NCBI GenBank assembly: GCA_000432255.1
Contig: HF989912.1
Coordinates: 1-52,018, forward strand
DNA length: 52,018 nt
Source of the DNA: Acholeplasma sp. CAG:878
Lineage (GTDB): Bacteria; Bacillota_I; Bacilli_A; RF39; UBA660
Direction of reading: 5' to 3'
The translations under genes were made by a program, and so were the position numbers. Shown here piece by piece: positions 42,296 to 49,801 of the stretch. Numbering within the stretch: position 1 is the first letter of the stretch; each line of letters begins with the position of its first letter. Below the pieces are notes generated by a model that saw nothing but the letters and a program-made list of their open reading frames with translations, did no database searches and was not told where the DNA came from.

Positions 42296-43265
42296 CAAAT
42301 TCTGGTAAAACACCAATTCCATCTTTTCTATGGGGTGGTAGTTGATAAATATCATGTCCTGGAAAGTCATTTCCTTCAACTAAGCACGGACCTTTTTCTG
42401 ATAGTGCAACATCCCAACCAATAAACTTAACCTCAGGAATTACTTTTCCAGCTTCAGTAACTAATTTTTCGATTTCATCAAACATCGGAATTTCAAATCC
42501 GACAATAGGAGTTTTAGTAGTAGGATGTTCATAATATAAATTACCTTCTTTATCTAAAGCAGGGTATTCAATTTTTTTGGTTTTGACATTAATAGGTACT
42601 ACCATTCCCCCACCATTAAAGTTATCGATAACTTTATTATTACCGATTCTTAAATAAGCTGTTATTATAGTTGTTTTTCCATTTTCATTAAATGTAATAG
42701 TTCTAATCGTATTAACGCTACTTGGATTTAATTTATTCATCTCAGGTATTTGTTTTATTACTTCTTCAACTAAATAAGTTTTATTTTCTAATAATTCTTT
42801 AAATGTATTAGAATTAGGTTTAATTTTTCTAATATTATCGCCATGAGTTCCATTAGTAGGTTTAACGATAATTTCATCTTTATCTTTAATAAATTCATTG
42901 AATTCATCTTCATTATTTTCATTTATAATTAACCATTCTCTTTTTATAAATTTATCAAATTTTTTATTAAATTCGTCTTTATTTAAAAAGAAATGTGTAA
43001 ATCTTTTGTCATTATATGTTTTAATAAAATGATTGTTGATTCCTCTAGTTAATACTGTTTTACGTTGTTTTCTGTTTAGATTATACATTTCAAATAGTTC
43101 ATAATCAAAAAAACCAGCTTGATATTTTAATCCACAATAAATAATATCAAAAAATAAATATATTCTAGATTTACCAGTTTTTTTATGAATATTATTTATA
43201 ACTTTAAAGAAATTTTTATAATTCATTTTTACAATTCTTTGAAATAAATATTTTGCTTTTTCCAT
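42276..43265 (-). CDS. ATP-grasp protein, sugar-transfer-associated type (PF14397-like)
   Basis: 329-residue predicted ATP-dependent carboxylate-amine/thiol ligase. ATP-grasp features: DEIIVKPTNGTHGDNI (nucleotide-binding Lys and flexible loop), TYLVEEVI, NTIRTITF, GGGMVVPIN, and the metal/phosphate end FIGWDVALSEKGPCLVEGND. An N-terminal helical domain of ~100 residues precedes it. Members occur in polysaccharide or cell-surface loci; acceptor unknown. Start 43265 follows GGTGATT; the GTG at 43277 lies in the ribosome site. It is divergent from murT-gatD, so a role in envelope synthesis is a reasonable inference. Confidence 0.8.
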   Translation of the reverse strand: MEKAKYLFQRIVKMNYKNFFKVINNIHKKTGKSRIYLFFDIIYCGLKYQAGFFDYELFEMYNLNRKQRKTVLTRGINNHFIKTYNDKRFTHFFLNKDEFNKKFDKFIKREWLIINENNEDEFNEFIKDKDEIIVKPTNGTHGDNIRKIKPNSNTFKELLENKTYLVEEVIKQIPEMNKLNPSSVNTIRTITFNENGKTTIITAYLRIGNNKVIDNFNGGGMVVPINVKTKKIEYPALDKEGNLYYEHPTTKTPIVGFEIPMFDEIEKLVTEAGKVIPEVKFIGWDVALSEKGPCLVEGNDFPGHDIYQLPPHRKDGIGVLPEFEKVLKK

Positions 43266-43420
43266 AATAATCACCAAAAATATTATATCATTTATTTAAT
43301 AAAATTTTGTCATTATAATGAAAAATATCATAATTTATGCCTAATTTTGTAAATATTTAATTTGTAATATTATATTTTATAGAATAAATGGTATAATTAT
43401 TAAAGAGGGAAGATGATATA

Positions 43421-44752
43421 ATGTTTTATATAGGTTTATGGCTCAGTAAATTTTACTATTTTTTAACCAAAAAAGGAGTAATAAATGATAAGGCTGGATT
43501 ACTTGCTTTAAAAATTGATAAGAACTTTTTAAAACATGTTAATAAACCTAAATTAGTAATAGCAGTAACAGGAACAAATGGAAAAACAACAACGTGCAAT
43601 TTTTTAGTTGATTTATTAGAATACAATGGATACAAAGTTACAAGTAATAAAGAAGGCGCTAATCTAAAACCAGGAATTTGTAAAGCTTTGATGAAAGGTG
43701 TTAATATATTTAATAAATCAAAAGTAGATGCTGCAGTAATTGAATTTGATGAATTAAGTACAAAAATGTTATTAACAGATTTAAAACCAACTTATACAGT
43801 TGTTACTAATTTATTTTTAGATACAATGAAAAGAAATGGACATACTGATTATGTATTTAATAAAATTAATGAGGGATTACCTAAAGATACTATATTAATA
43901 TTAAATGCTGATGATTTAATTAGTAGTATGTTAGGTAAAGAAAATAAAAAAGTTTTCTTTGGTATGGATAGATTAGATACAGATTCAGATAAACCTAATT
44001 CATTAGTACAAGATATTAGAGTTTGTCCAAATTGTTATACTAAATTAGAATATGATTATATTCGCTACCACCATATAGGACATGCTCATTGTACAAATTG
44101 TGGTTTTAGTAATTATAAACCAAATTACAATTTAACTAATATTGACTATAAAAATAAAACAATTACCGTTAATAATAAAAAATATAAATTAGTCAATGAT
44201 GGTATATTTAATATATATAATCAATTAGTTGCTATAACTTTATTAAATGAATTAAAAATAAAAGACATTAATAAAGGATTTGAAAATTTAGAAATTGTAA
44301 AAAGTAGATATCAAGATATTAAAATAGGCAATATTGAAATTATAACACAATTAGCTAAAGGTCAAAATCCTATTGCAAGTTCTAGGTCATTAGACTATGT
44401 TTCTAAGTTGGATGGAAACAAAGAAGTAATTTTAATTTTCGATGACATTTACGATAGAGAAGCAACAGATAGATCAGAGGTAATGAGTTGGATTTATGAT
44501 ACTGATTTTGAATATTTATGTGATGATAGTATTAAAAAAATAATCATAGGTGGACTTAGAGCTTATGATTATAAAGTAAGACTACTATTAGCAGGAGTTA
44601 ATCCCAATAAAATTTTTATAGAAGATAGGGAAGAAGATACTTATAGGCAATTAACATTTGAAAATATTGACAAAATTGTAATTGTACACGATATTTATAT
44701 GATTTCTACATGTGAAAAAATAGTTTCTAAAATTAAAGAGGTGCGAAAATGA
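43421..44752 (+). CDS. murT: Lipid II isoglutaminyl synthase, MurT subunit
   Basis: Mur-ligase-like subunit that activates the D-Glu carboxylate of lipid II with ATP for amidation. P-loop TGTNGKTTT at about residues 50-58, the insertion with a zinc ribbon (CPNC ... CTNC, about 203-226), and the C-terminal DUF1727 domain. That domain is altered: the usual NDN-ADGRDxSWIWD region reads DDIYDREATDRSEVMSWIYD here. The gatD start overlaps the murT stop (ATGA), the usual pairing. GGGAAGATGATATA precedes the ATG and a TATAAT is at 43392-43397. Confidence 0.9.
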   Translation: MFYIGLWLSKFYYFLTKKGVINDKAGLLALKIDKNFLKHVNKPKLVIAVTGTNGKTTTCNFLVDLLEYNGYKVTSNKEGANLKPGICKALMKGVNIFNKSKVDAAVIEFDELSTKMLLTDLKPTYTVVTNLFLDTMKRNGHTDYVFNKINEGLPKDTILILNADDLISSMLGKENKKVFFGMDRLDTDSDKPNSLVQDIRVCPNCYTKLEYDYIRYHHIGHAHCTNCGFSNYKPNYNLTNIDYKNKTITVNNKKYKLVNDGIFNIYNQLVAITLLNELKIKDINKGFENLEIVKSRYQDIKIGNIEIITQLAKGQNPIASSRSLDYVSKLDGNKEVILIFDDIYDREATDRSEVMSWIYDTDFEYLCDDSIKKIIIGGLRAYDYKVRLLLAGVNPNKIFIEDREEDTYRQLTFENIDKIVIVHDIYMISTCEKIVSKIKEVRK

Positions 44753-45438
44753 AAATTGAAGTATTATATGGTGAGTTAGCTAATTTATACGGTGATTTAT
44801 TTAACATTCGTTTTTTAGAACAATCTCTTGATAATGTAACTATTTATTATACTGGTATAAATGAAAAACCACATTTTACATATGAAGATGTTGATTTAAT
44901 TTATATGGGACCAATGATGGAAAGATATCAAGAAATTGTAATAGATAGATTAAAACCTTATAAAGAAAAAATAAAAGAATTAATTGAAAATGAACAAGTA
45001 TTTTTAATAACAGGTAACGCTATAGAAATTTTTGGTTCGAAAATTGATGATATTGAAGGATTGGGTATATTTGAAACATATGCTAAAAGAGATTTTTCTC
45101 ATCACCATAATTCATGTTTTATTGGTGAATTTGAGAATATGAAAATTGTTGGATTTAAAAGTCAATTTAGTTACTCATATAATAATAAATATCCTTTTAT
45201 TAAAACAATTAATGGTAATGGTTTTAATGATAATAATGACATTGAAGGAATTAAATACCATAATTTTTTTGGAACGTATTTAATAGGGCCAATTCTTATA
45301 TATAATCCATACTTTACAAAATATTTACTAAAATTATTAGGACATGATGTAAAGTTAGCATTTGAAGAAGATGTAATTAAGGCTTATAATATAAGAGAAA
45401 AAGAATATATGAGTCCTAATTTACATTTTAAACATTAA
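44749..45438 (+). CDS. gatD: GatD-like glutamine amidotransferase subunit lacking catalytic Cys and His
   Basis: Partner of MurT; in known GatD, a Cys-His pair releases ammonia from glutamine. 229 residues, same fold pattern: LYGELANLYGDLFNIRFL, IYMGPMMERYQE, LEGLG-type IEGLGIF, IVGFKSQ, YHNFFGTYLIGPIL. At the nucleophile elbow where ICGGYQxLG is expected it has LITGNAIEIFG, putting Thr88 in place of the catalytic Cys, and GTYLHGPIL is GTYLIGPIL, putting Ile179 in place of the catalytic His. The only Cys (123) is elsewhere. Glutaminase activity is therefore unlikely; it may be structural, or MurT may use free ammonia. Operon-coupled to murT. Confidence 0.88.
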   Translation: MKIEVLYGELANLYGDLFNIRFLEQSLDNVTIYYTGINEKPHFTYEDVDLIYMGPMMERYQEIVIDRLKPYKEKIKELIENEQVFLITGNAIEIFGSKIDDIEGLGIFETYAKRDFSHHHNSCFIGEFENMKIVGFKSQFSYSYNNKYPFIKTINGNGFNDNNDIEGIKYHNFFGTYLIGPILIYNPYFTKYLLKLLGHDVKLAFEEDVIKAYNIREKEYMSPNLHFKH

Positions 45439-45444
45439 TTATAG

Positions 45445-45477
45445 AAAAAATGTGCATATCATAAAAGCACATTTTTT
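45445..45477. terminator. Bidirectional terminator after gatD
   Basis: AAAAAATGTGC (45445-45455) and GCACATTTTTT (45467-45477). Confidence 0.85.
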
Positions 45478-45481
45478 GTTT

Positions 45482-46372
45482 TTAACTATTTTTTAAGTGT
45501 TCAACGATTCCATAAACCATAGTGATTCTAGTTGGAATAATATATTTTACGTTTAGAATTTGACACACTGCATTGACACATATACGCATTCCCCTAGCTC
45601 CTAACCACCAACCATAATCATCAGTTTTTTTACAAATATCTTCCAAATTTACATTGTAGAAAAAGTCAAAGTCTAATTGAGTCATTAAATCCATGTTTAA
45701 ACAATATGGTTGGAGAGGGTTATTATAAAATTCATTCTTATTTATTTTATAATTTAGTTCATCATAAAAATATAAATAATCTCCACCGGCAAGGATTAGA
45801 ATATCAGCACTATAGTTACTAAATTGATTTTGTTTATCCATTAATTTTACAGTTTTATTAACCATTTCTTTATAATCTTCTTTAACAAAATTATCTTTTA
45901 ATGATGGGTAATTGTCAGTTACATCCATTGCCCCAAACGATTCATTAATAGTTTTAATGATTTTACCATTATTAGTAACAGCAATTTCTGTAGAACCACC
46001 ACCACCAATCATAACAGCAATATTACCATTATACTTTGTATTTGCAATTGCCCCATAAACTGTATATTCATTTTCCTCTTGGGCAGAAACAATATTGAAA
46101 TCTAAACCAGTTTTGGAATTAAATTCAATTAACCAATCATTTTTCTCATTAAAAGTTAAATTTCTAAAAATACTTGTCCCGTATACATGAATTTCTTCAT
46201 CATTTATTGATAATACAAATTCAAATAAATCATTTTTGTCTTGCTGTTCTAGTTTATTGTTTAGTTTATAATGATTTTTGAATAAAATTGTTTTTTGTTT
46301 TAATTTACTTATTTTATCGTTTTCACATAAATAAGCTTTTGTCGTAGAACTTCCTACTTCTATTATAACCAT
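45482..46372 (-). CDS. Ppx/GppA-family phosphatase-like protein
   Basis: Predicted exopolyphosphatase or (p)ppGpp-type phosphatase of the ASKHA superfamily, 296 residues. Motifs: IEVGSSTTKAYL (phosphate 1), FNIVSAQEENEYTVYGAI (as in SxxEE), MIGGGGSTEIAV (phosphate 2, usually DIGGGSTE; the Asp is replaced by Ile-Gly spacing so activity needs testing), LILAGGD. The usual C-terminal HD/helical domain is absent, so it is the short form. Start follows AGGTGATTTC. It is alone on its strand, followed by nothing within its own transcript. Confidence 0.75.
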   Translation of the reverse strand: MVIIEVGSSTTKAYLCENDKISKLKQKTILFKNHYKLNNKLEQQDKNDLFEFVLSINDEEIHVYGTSIFRNLTFNEKNDWLIEFNSKTGLDFNIVSAQEENEYTVYGAIANTKYNGNIAVMIGGGGSTEIAVTNNGKIIKTINESFGAMDVTDNYPSLKDNFVKEDYKEMVNKTVKLMDKQNQFSNYSADILILAGGDYLYFYDELNYKINKNEFYNNPLQPYCLNMDLMTQLDFDFFYNVNLEDICKKTDDYGWWLGARGMRICVNAVCQILNVKYIIPTRITMVYGIVEHLKNS

Positions 46373-46420
46373 GAAATCACCTATGGTTATTTTATCATAT
46401 ATAATAAAAAATAAGCAATA

Positions 46421-46441
46421 AAAAAAGAGCTTAACGCTCTT
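46421..46441 (-). terminator. Terminator after the CotY/Z-like gene
   Basis: Minus strand AAGAGC, 5-base loop, GCTCTT followed by a T run (stem bases 46425-46430 and 46436-46441). Confidence 0.75.
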
Positions 46442-46883
46442 ATATGCATTCTACGACTGTGTCTGGTAAACATTTTAGGCAACATACGCAGTTTAAGTTC
46501 ATTGTAAAGAAAGAATTAGTTGCAACATAAGGTATGTTTGTTTCTTCTGCGTCTGGGTTAACTGCTAAAACTCGGAAAGTCGCACAGCAACCATCAATTT
46601 TTTCAACTCTGAAAACACTTGAACAAGTTGCTCCTACTGAACTACAATTTACGTTTTCTCTAGTTGTAGGCATACTCCAAGGAGTTCCGTTGCCAGAACA
46701 AGTGTATAGCATTACTGGTCTTGTGTTGCAACTTAATGTTGTAACGCCACAACCTAAGAACCCACGATCACAAGTTTCTAGACAAGATTCACTTGAACAA
46801 CAAGCATTTTGTTGTAGAATGTTAATTACTGTTAGAATCTCAGCAATGCATTTGCAAGAATCATTATCAGTATTATTACACAT
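46440..46883 (-). CDS. Cysteine-rich spore coat/crust protein, CotY/CotZ family
   Basis: Structural protein of the outer spore layer that self-assembles through disulfides. 147 residues with 18 or more Cys; the family pattern is visible: CKCIAEILTVINILQQN, a Cys-rich centre, VFRVEKIDGCCATFRVL, and the C-terminal CVCCLKCLPD. The start is taken as ATG 46883 with GGGGTGG six bases upstream rather than the GTG inside that ribosome site. No clear sigma-K promoter is seen. CotY/ExsY-type layers carry BclA-like collagen filaments in Bacillus, which links it to the broken collagen-like gene at 5.5-6.8 kb. Confidence 0.85.
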   Translation of the reverse strand: MCNNTDNDSCKCIAEILTVINILQQNACCSSESCLETCDRGFLGCGVTTLSCNTRPVMLYTCSGNGTPWSMPTTRENVNCSSVGATCSSVFRVEKIDGCCATFRVLAVNPDAEETNIPYVATNSFFTMNLNCVCCLKCLPDTVVECI

Positions 46884-47017
46884 ATAATCCACCCCTTCAT
46901 TTATTTTCTAATATAGCATATTCTAAAAATTGTAAAGGGTGTGAACTAATGTCCCAAATAATGTATAAAACTATTGAAAAAATATTAAAAAAATGATATA
47001 TTTAAGGTGGTGATGGT

Positions 47018-47572
47018 ATGAATAAGAGAATTATGACAAATATTCAAGGAAGTAATTTAGATTGTGAAATAATTCGTTATTTCGAAAAAAACAATAATAA
47101 ATACTTAATCTATTCTTTAAATGAAATGGATGAAGTAGGATATGTTAAATTATACGCATCAAAAATTGTTGATAAACACGCTCGTATTATTACAGATGAT
47201 GATGAGTGGACATTTATAAAAGAAACAATTAAAGATATTGTAAGAAATAATCGTGATGGTGTTTCATTAGATATAATTGATTTAAATGAAAATGAATTAG
47301 AAAAGATTATTTTAGAGGATAATCGTATATTTAAGTTACAAGGTAATTTAGTTAATTTACTTATGGAAAATAAAAAAGTGGTTTCTAATGATATATATGA
47401 AGAAGAAGCAGTGAATAGTGAAGATGTTTTAATTAAAGATGATTATGAAACATTATATCGAGAAATGGTTACTAAAAATGAATTATTAGAACAAAGAATT
47501 AATATGTTAGAAGAAGAATTAAAAATATATAAACAAAAATTAGAATCAATTGATGATATTATTCACAGTTAA
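47018..47572 (+). CDS. DUF1292 (YrzB-like) protein with C-terminal coiled coil
   Basis: 184 residues, soluble. Residues 1-65 fit the DUF1292 beta-sheet pattern (DCEIIRYFEKNNNKYLIYSL followed by a D/E-rich end), a family of small acidic proteins of unknown role next to ruvX/alaS in Bacillus. It is extended by a middle domain and a C-terminal coiled coil (about 145-180, NELLEQRINMLEEELKIYKQ). GGTGGTGGT precedes the ATG. The stop codon lies inside a palindromic terminator. Assignment is moderate because the match is by pattern only. Confidence 0.55.
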   Translation: MNKRIMTNIQGSNLDCEIIRYFEKNNNKYLIYSLNEMDEVGYVKLYASKIVDKHARIITDDDEWTFIKETIKDIVRNNRDGVSLDIIDLNENELEKIILEDNRIFKLQGNLVNLLMENKKVVSNDIYEEEAVNSEDVLIKDDYETLYREMVTKNELLEQRINMLEEELKIYKQKLESIDDIIHS

Positions 47573-47590
47573 TTAACTGTGTTTTTTTTC
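47564..47590 (+). terminator. Palindromic terminator
   Basis: CACAGTTAATTAACTGTG (47564-47581), a perfect 18-base palindrome followed by eight T; it includes the stop codon of the DUF1292 gene. Confidence 0.8.
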
Positions 47591-47623
47591 TCTTTTTTGC
47601 ATAAAATTAACTGAGGTGAATAC

Positions 47624-48523
47624 ATGAAAAATGCTATTAGTTATTATTACAATATAACAGCCAATGTTATTCACCAAACAGGAAAAACATTTAAATTTAC
47701 CAATAATGGTGAAAATTATATTTTAACCACTTGCGAAAGAGAAGATATTGATGATATTTATGAACTATCTTATAATTTGATAAAACAAGGTGTATTATGC
47801 CACCAAATAATACTAAATAATTCCAATTCGATAATAACTAATATCAATAATTTACCTTATATATTAATGAAAGTTTTAGTTAACAATGATAAAATTACTT
47901 TAAATGATATTATAAATTTTAATAATACTATAATTACTGTTAAATTGGATAATTTAAGAAGAGATAATTGGTTTAATTTATGGTGTAATAAAGTGGATTA
48001 TTTCGAGTATCAAGTAAATCAAATGGGGAAAAAATATCCTATAATAAGAGAAAGTTTTAGTTATTATATTGGACTTGCTGAAATAGGAATCAGTTTATTT
48101 AAAAATACCAATAAAAGTGAAAAATTATCACTTTCTCATCGCCGTATATTATATGGGCAATCGCTAACCGAATTATATAACCCAATTAATTTAATTATTG
48201 ATTTAAGAATAAGAGATGCATGCGAATATTTTAAAAGTTGTTTTTTTAATAATATTGATGTAGAACCTATTATAAGTAATTATTTATATACTTCTAATTT
48301 AGATGAAACTGAAAAAATTCTTTTTTTATCTAGAATGTTATATCCTAGTTATTATTTTGATGTCTATGAACAAATCATCGATGGTAAATTAGATGAAAAC
48401 GAATTAAAAAAAATCATCAACAAAGTTGATGAATATGAGTTGCTTTTAAGAAATATATATTCACTTTTAAAAAACAATAATTTTCCTGAAATAGAGTTTC
48501 TTAATAAAGCTCACTTAAATTAA
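47624..48523 (+). CDS. YutH-like spore coat protein (CotS/kinase-like family)
   Basis: 299 residues of the CotS/YutH aminoglycoside-kinase-like coat family. Landmarks: short N-lobe with LTTCEREDIDDIYELSYNLI, NWFNLWCNKVDYFEYQVNQM, then SYYIGLAEIGISLFKN (family pattern PYYLGLAENAIQ), LSHRRILYG and IRDACEYFKSCFF. Catalytic kinase residues are not conserved, as in YutH. The convergent neighbour is a YutI-like NifU protein, the same pair as in Bacillus. A CATAAAAT box at 47600-47607 fits a sigma-E -10 in seven of eight positions but no -35 was found. Starts after TGAGGTGAATAC. Confidence 0.7.
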   Translation: MKNAISYYYNITANVIHQTGKTFKFTNNGENYILTTCEREDIDDIYELSYNLIKQGVLCHQIILNNSNSIITNINNLPYILMKVLVNNDKITLNDIINFNNTIITVKLDNLRRDNWFNLWCNKVDYFEYQVNQMGKKYPIIRESFSYYIGLAEIGISLFKNTNKSEKLSLSHRRILYGQSLTELYNPINLIIDLRIRDACEYFKSCFFNNIDVEPIISNYLYTSNLDETEKILFLSRMLYPSYYFDVYEQIIDGKLDENELKKIINKVDEYELLLRNIYSLLKNNNFPEIEFLNKAHLN

Positions 48524-48740
48524 CTATTTCTTTAACATTTGGAACTTCACTTTGAATAGCAGCTAATACTCCTTCTTGTAAAGTTATGTCAAGCATTCCG
48601 CAATCAGCACAAGCGCCACTCATTTTAACATAAACGATATCATTTTCATATTTTACAAATTCGATATTTCCACCATCATTAATTAAAAAAGGTCTTAATT
48701 GGTTTATTATGTCAATAATAATTTTTTCATTTTCATTCAT
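48501..48740 (-). CDS. NifU C-terminal-domain protein (YutI-like Fe-S cluster carrier)
   Basis: 79-residue scaffold/carrier of iron-sulfur clusters. It shows IIDIINQLRPFLINDGGNIE and the cluster motif CADCGM (CxxC) followed by ITLQEGVLAAIQSEVPNV, a complete NFU domain with no extra domains, like Bacillus YutI. The 3' end overlaps the YutH-like gene by 23 bases in opposite direction. A short TTAAATATG start region has weak ribosome binding sequence (GGTGATTAAAT). Confidence 0.92.
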   Translation of the reverse strand: MNENEKIIIDIINQLRPFLINDGGNIEFVKYENDIVYVKMSGACADCGMLDITLQEGVLAAIQSEVPNVKEIVNLSELY

Positions 48741-48829
48741 ATTTAATCACCAAAGCCATTATACAAAAAAATAAATAAAATGTAAATACTATTAGAAAAA
48801 AGTGTGGTATAATGTATTAGAGGTGAATT

Positions 48830-49192
48830 ATGGCCGAGTATAAAGTTGGTAATATTGTAAAAGGAACGGTCAGTGGTATAGAAACATATGGAGCATTTAT
48901 TAATTTTGATGAATATTATAGTGGATTAATTCACATTTCAGAGATTTCTGATAATTTTGTGAAAAATATAAATGATTTTATCAAAGTTGGTGATGAGGTC
49001 TACGTTAAAATAATAGGTATTGATGAAGATACTTGTCATCTTAATTTAAGTATTAAGAATGTAAAATATAAAATTAAGCCGAGAAAAAAAAGAAGAAAAA
49101 TAGTTGAAACAAGGCTTGGCTTTAAAACTTTGGCATACAAATTACCTATATGGATTGAAGAAAATTTACAAAAAGACCAAAAAATTAAATAA
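48830..49192 (+). CDS. S1-domain RNA-binding protein (YugI/CvfD-like, general stress protein 13)
   Basis: 120 residues: one S1 RNA-binding domain (1-75; GNIVKGTVSGIETYGAFINF, GLIHISEISDNFV, VKIIGIDED) followed by a basic stretch (KPRKKRRK) and a short C-terminal helix. YugI/CvfD proteins bind ribosomes or mRNA and act in translation or stress response. GTGGTATAATG (TATAAT 48808-48813) and GAGGTGAATT lie directly upstream. The tRNA operon promoter begins right after its stop. Confidence 0.85.
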   Translation: MAEYKVGNIVKGTVSGIETYGAFINFDEYYSGLIHISEISDNFVKNINDFIKVGDEVYVKIIGIDEDTCHLNLSIKNVKYKIKPRKKRRKIVETRLGFKTLAYKLPIWIEENLQKDQKIK

Positions 49193-49198
49193 ATACTA

Positions 49199-49227
49199 TT
49201 GACAAACTATTTTTTAAATGGTATAGT
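49199..49227 (+). promoter_or_regulatory. Promoter of the five-tRNA operon
   Basis: TTGACA (49199-49204), 17-base spacer, TATAGT (49222-49227). A small hairpin GACC/GGTC lies between promoter and first tRNA. Confidence 0.8.
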
Positions 49228-49257
49228 TAAATACGTCAGACCAATTATGGTCAGTAT

Positions 49258-49334
49258 GGGCGATTAGCTCAGTTGGTTAGAGCACCTGCCTTACAAGCAG
49301 GGGGTCATAGGTTCGAGTCCTATATCGCCCACCA
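49258..49334 (+). tRNA. tRNA-Val (anticodon TAC)
   Basis: 77 bases; acceptor GGGCGAT/ATCGCCC, anticodon loop CTTACAA, T loop TTCGAGT, discriminator A, encoded CCA. First gene of the tRNA operon. Confidence 0.97.
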
Positions 49335-49335
49335 T

Positions 49336-49411
<76 letters not shown>

Positions 49412-49416
49412 CGATT

Positions 49417-49500
49417 GGAGAGGTAGCGAAGAGGCTAAACGCGGCAGACTGTAAATCTGTTCCTTCGGGTTCGGTGGTTCGAATCCACCCCTCTCCACCA
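49417..49500 (+). tRNA. tRNA-Tyr (anticodon GTA)
   Basis: 84 bases with a long variable arm (class II); acceptor GGAGAGG/CCTCTCC, anticodon loop CTGTAAA, encoded CCA. Confidence 0.97.
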
Positions 49501-49520
49501 CTTTAATGGTTAGATTTGAT

Positions 49521-49595
49521 TGCCTCGTAGCCAAGCGGTAAGGCACCACACTTTGACTGTGGCATGCGCTAGTTCGAATCTAGCCGAGGCAGCCA
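49521..49595 (+). tRNA. tRNA-Gln (anticodon TTG)
   Basis: 75 bases; acceptor TGCCTCG/CGAGGCA, anticodon loop CTTTGAC, T loop TTCGAAT, discriminator G, encoded CCA. Confidence 0.97.
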
Positions 49596-49603
49596 TATTA
49601 TTT

Positions 49604-49679
49604 GTCCCGTTAGCTCAGCAGGTAGAGCATTTGACTTTTAATCAAAGGGTCACAGATTCGAGTTCTGTACGGGACACCA
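49604..49679 (+). tRNA. tRNA-Lys (anticodon TTT)
   Basis: 76 bases; acceptor GTCCCGT/ACGGGAC, anticodon loop CTTTTAA, T loop TTCGAGT, encoded CCA. Last gene of the operon. Confidence 0.97.
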
Positions 49680-49690
49680 TTTTAAAAATT

Positions 49691-49717
49691 AAGTCTTTGT
49701 TGAAAAGACTTTTTTTG
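49691..49717 (+). terminator. Terminator of the tRNA operon
   Basis: AGTCTTT, loop GTTG, AAAAGACT followed by TTTTTTT. Confidence 0.85.
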
Positions 49718-49801
49718 TTAAATTTAAAAAAACTATTCAAATATTATGTGTAAAAAGTAGTAATAAAATATAATTTGTGTTATAATTTATATGGTGATAA
49801 T

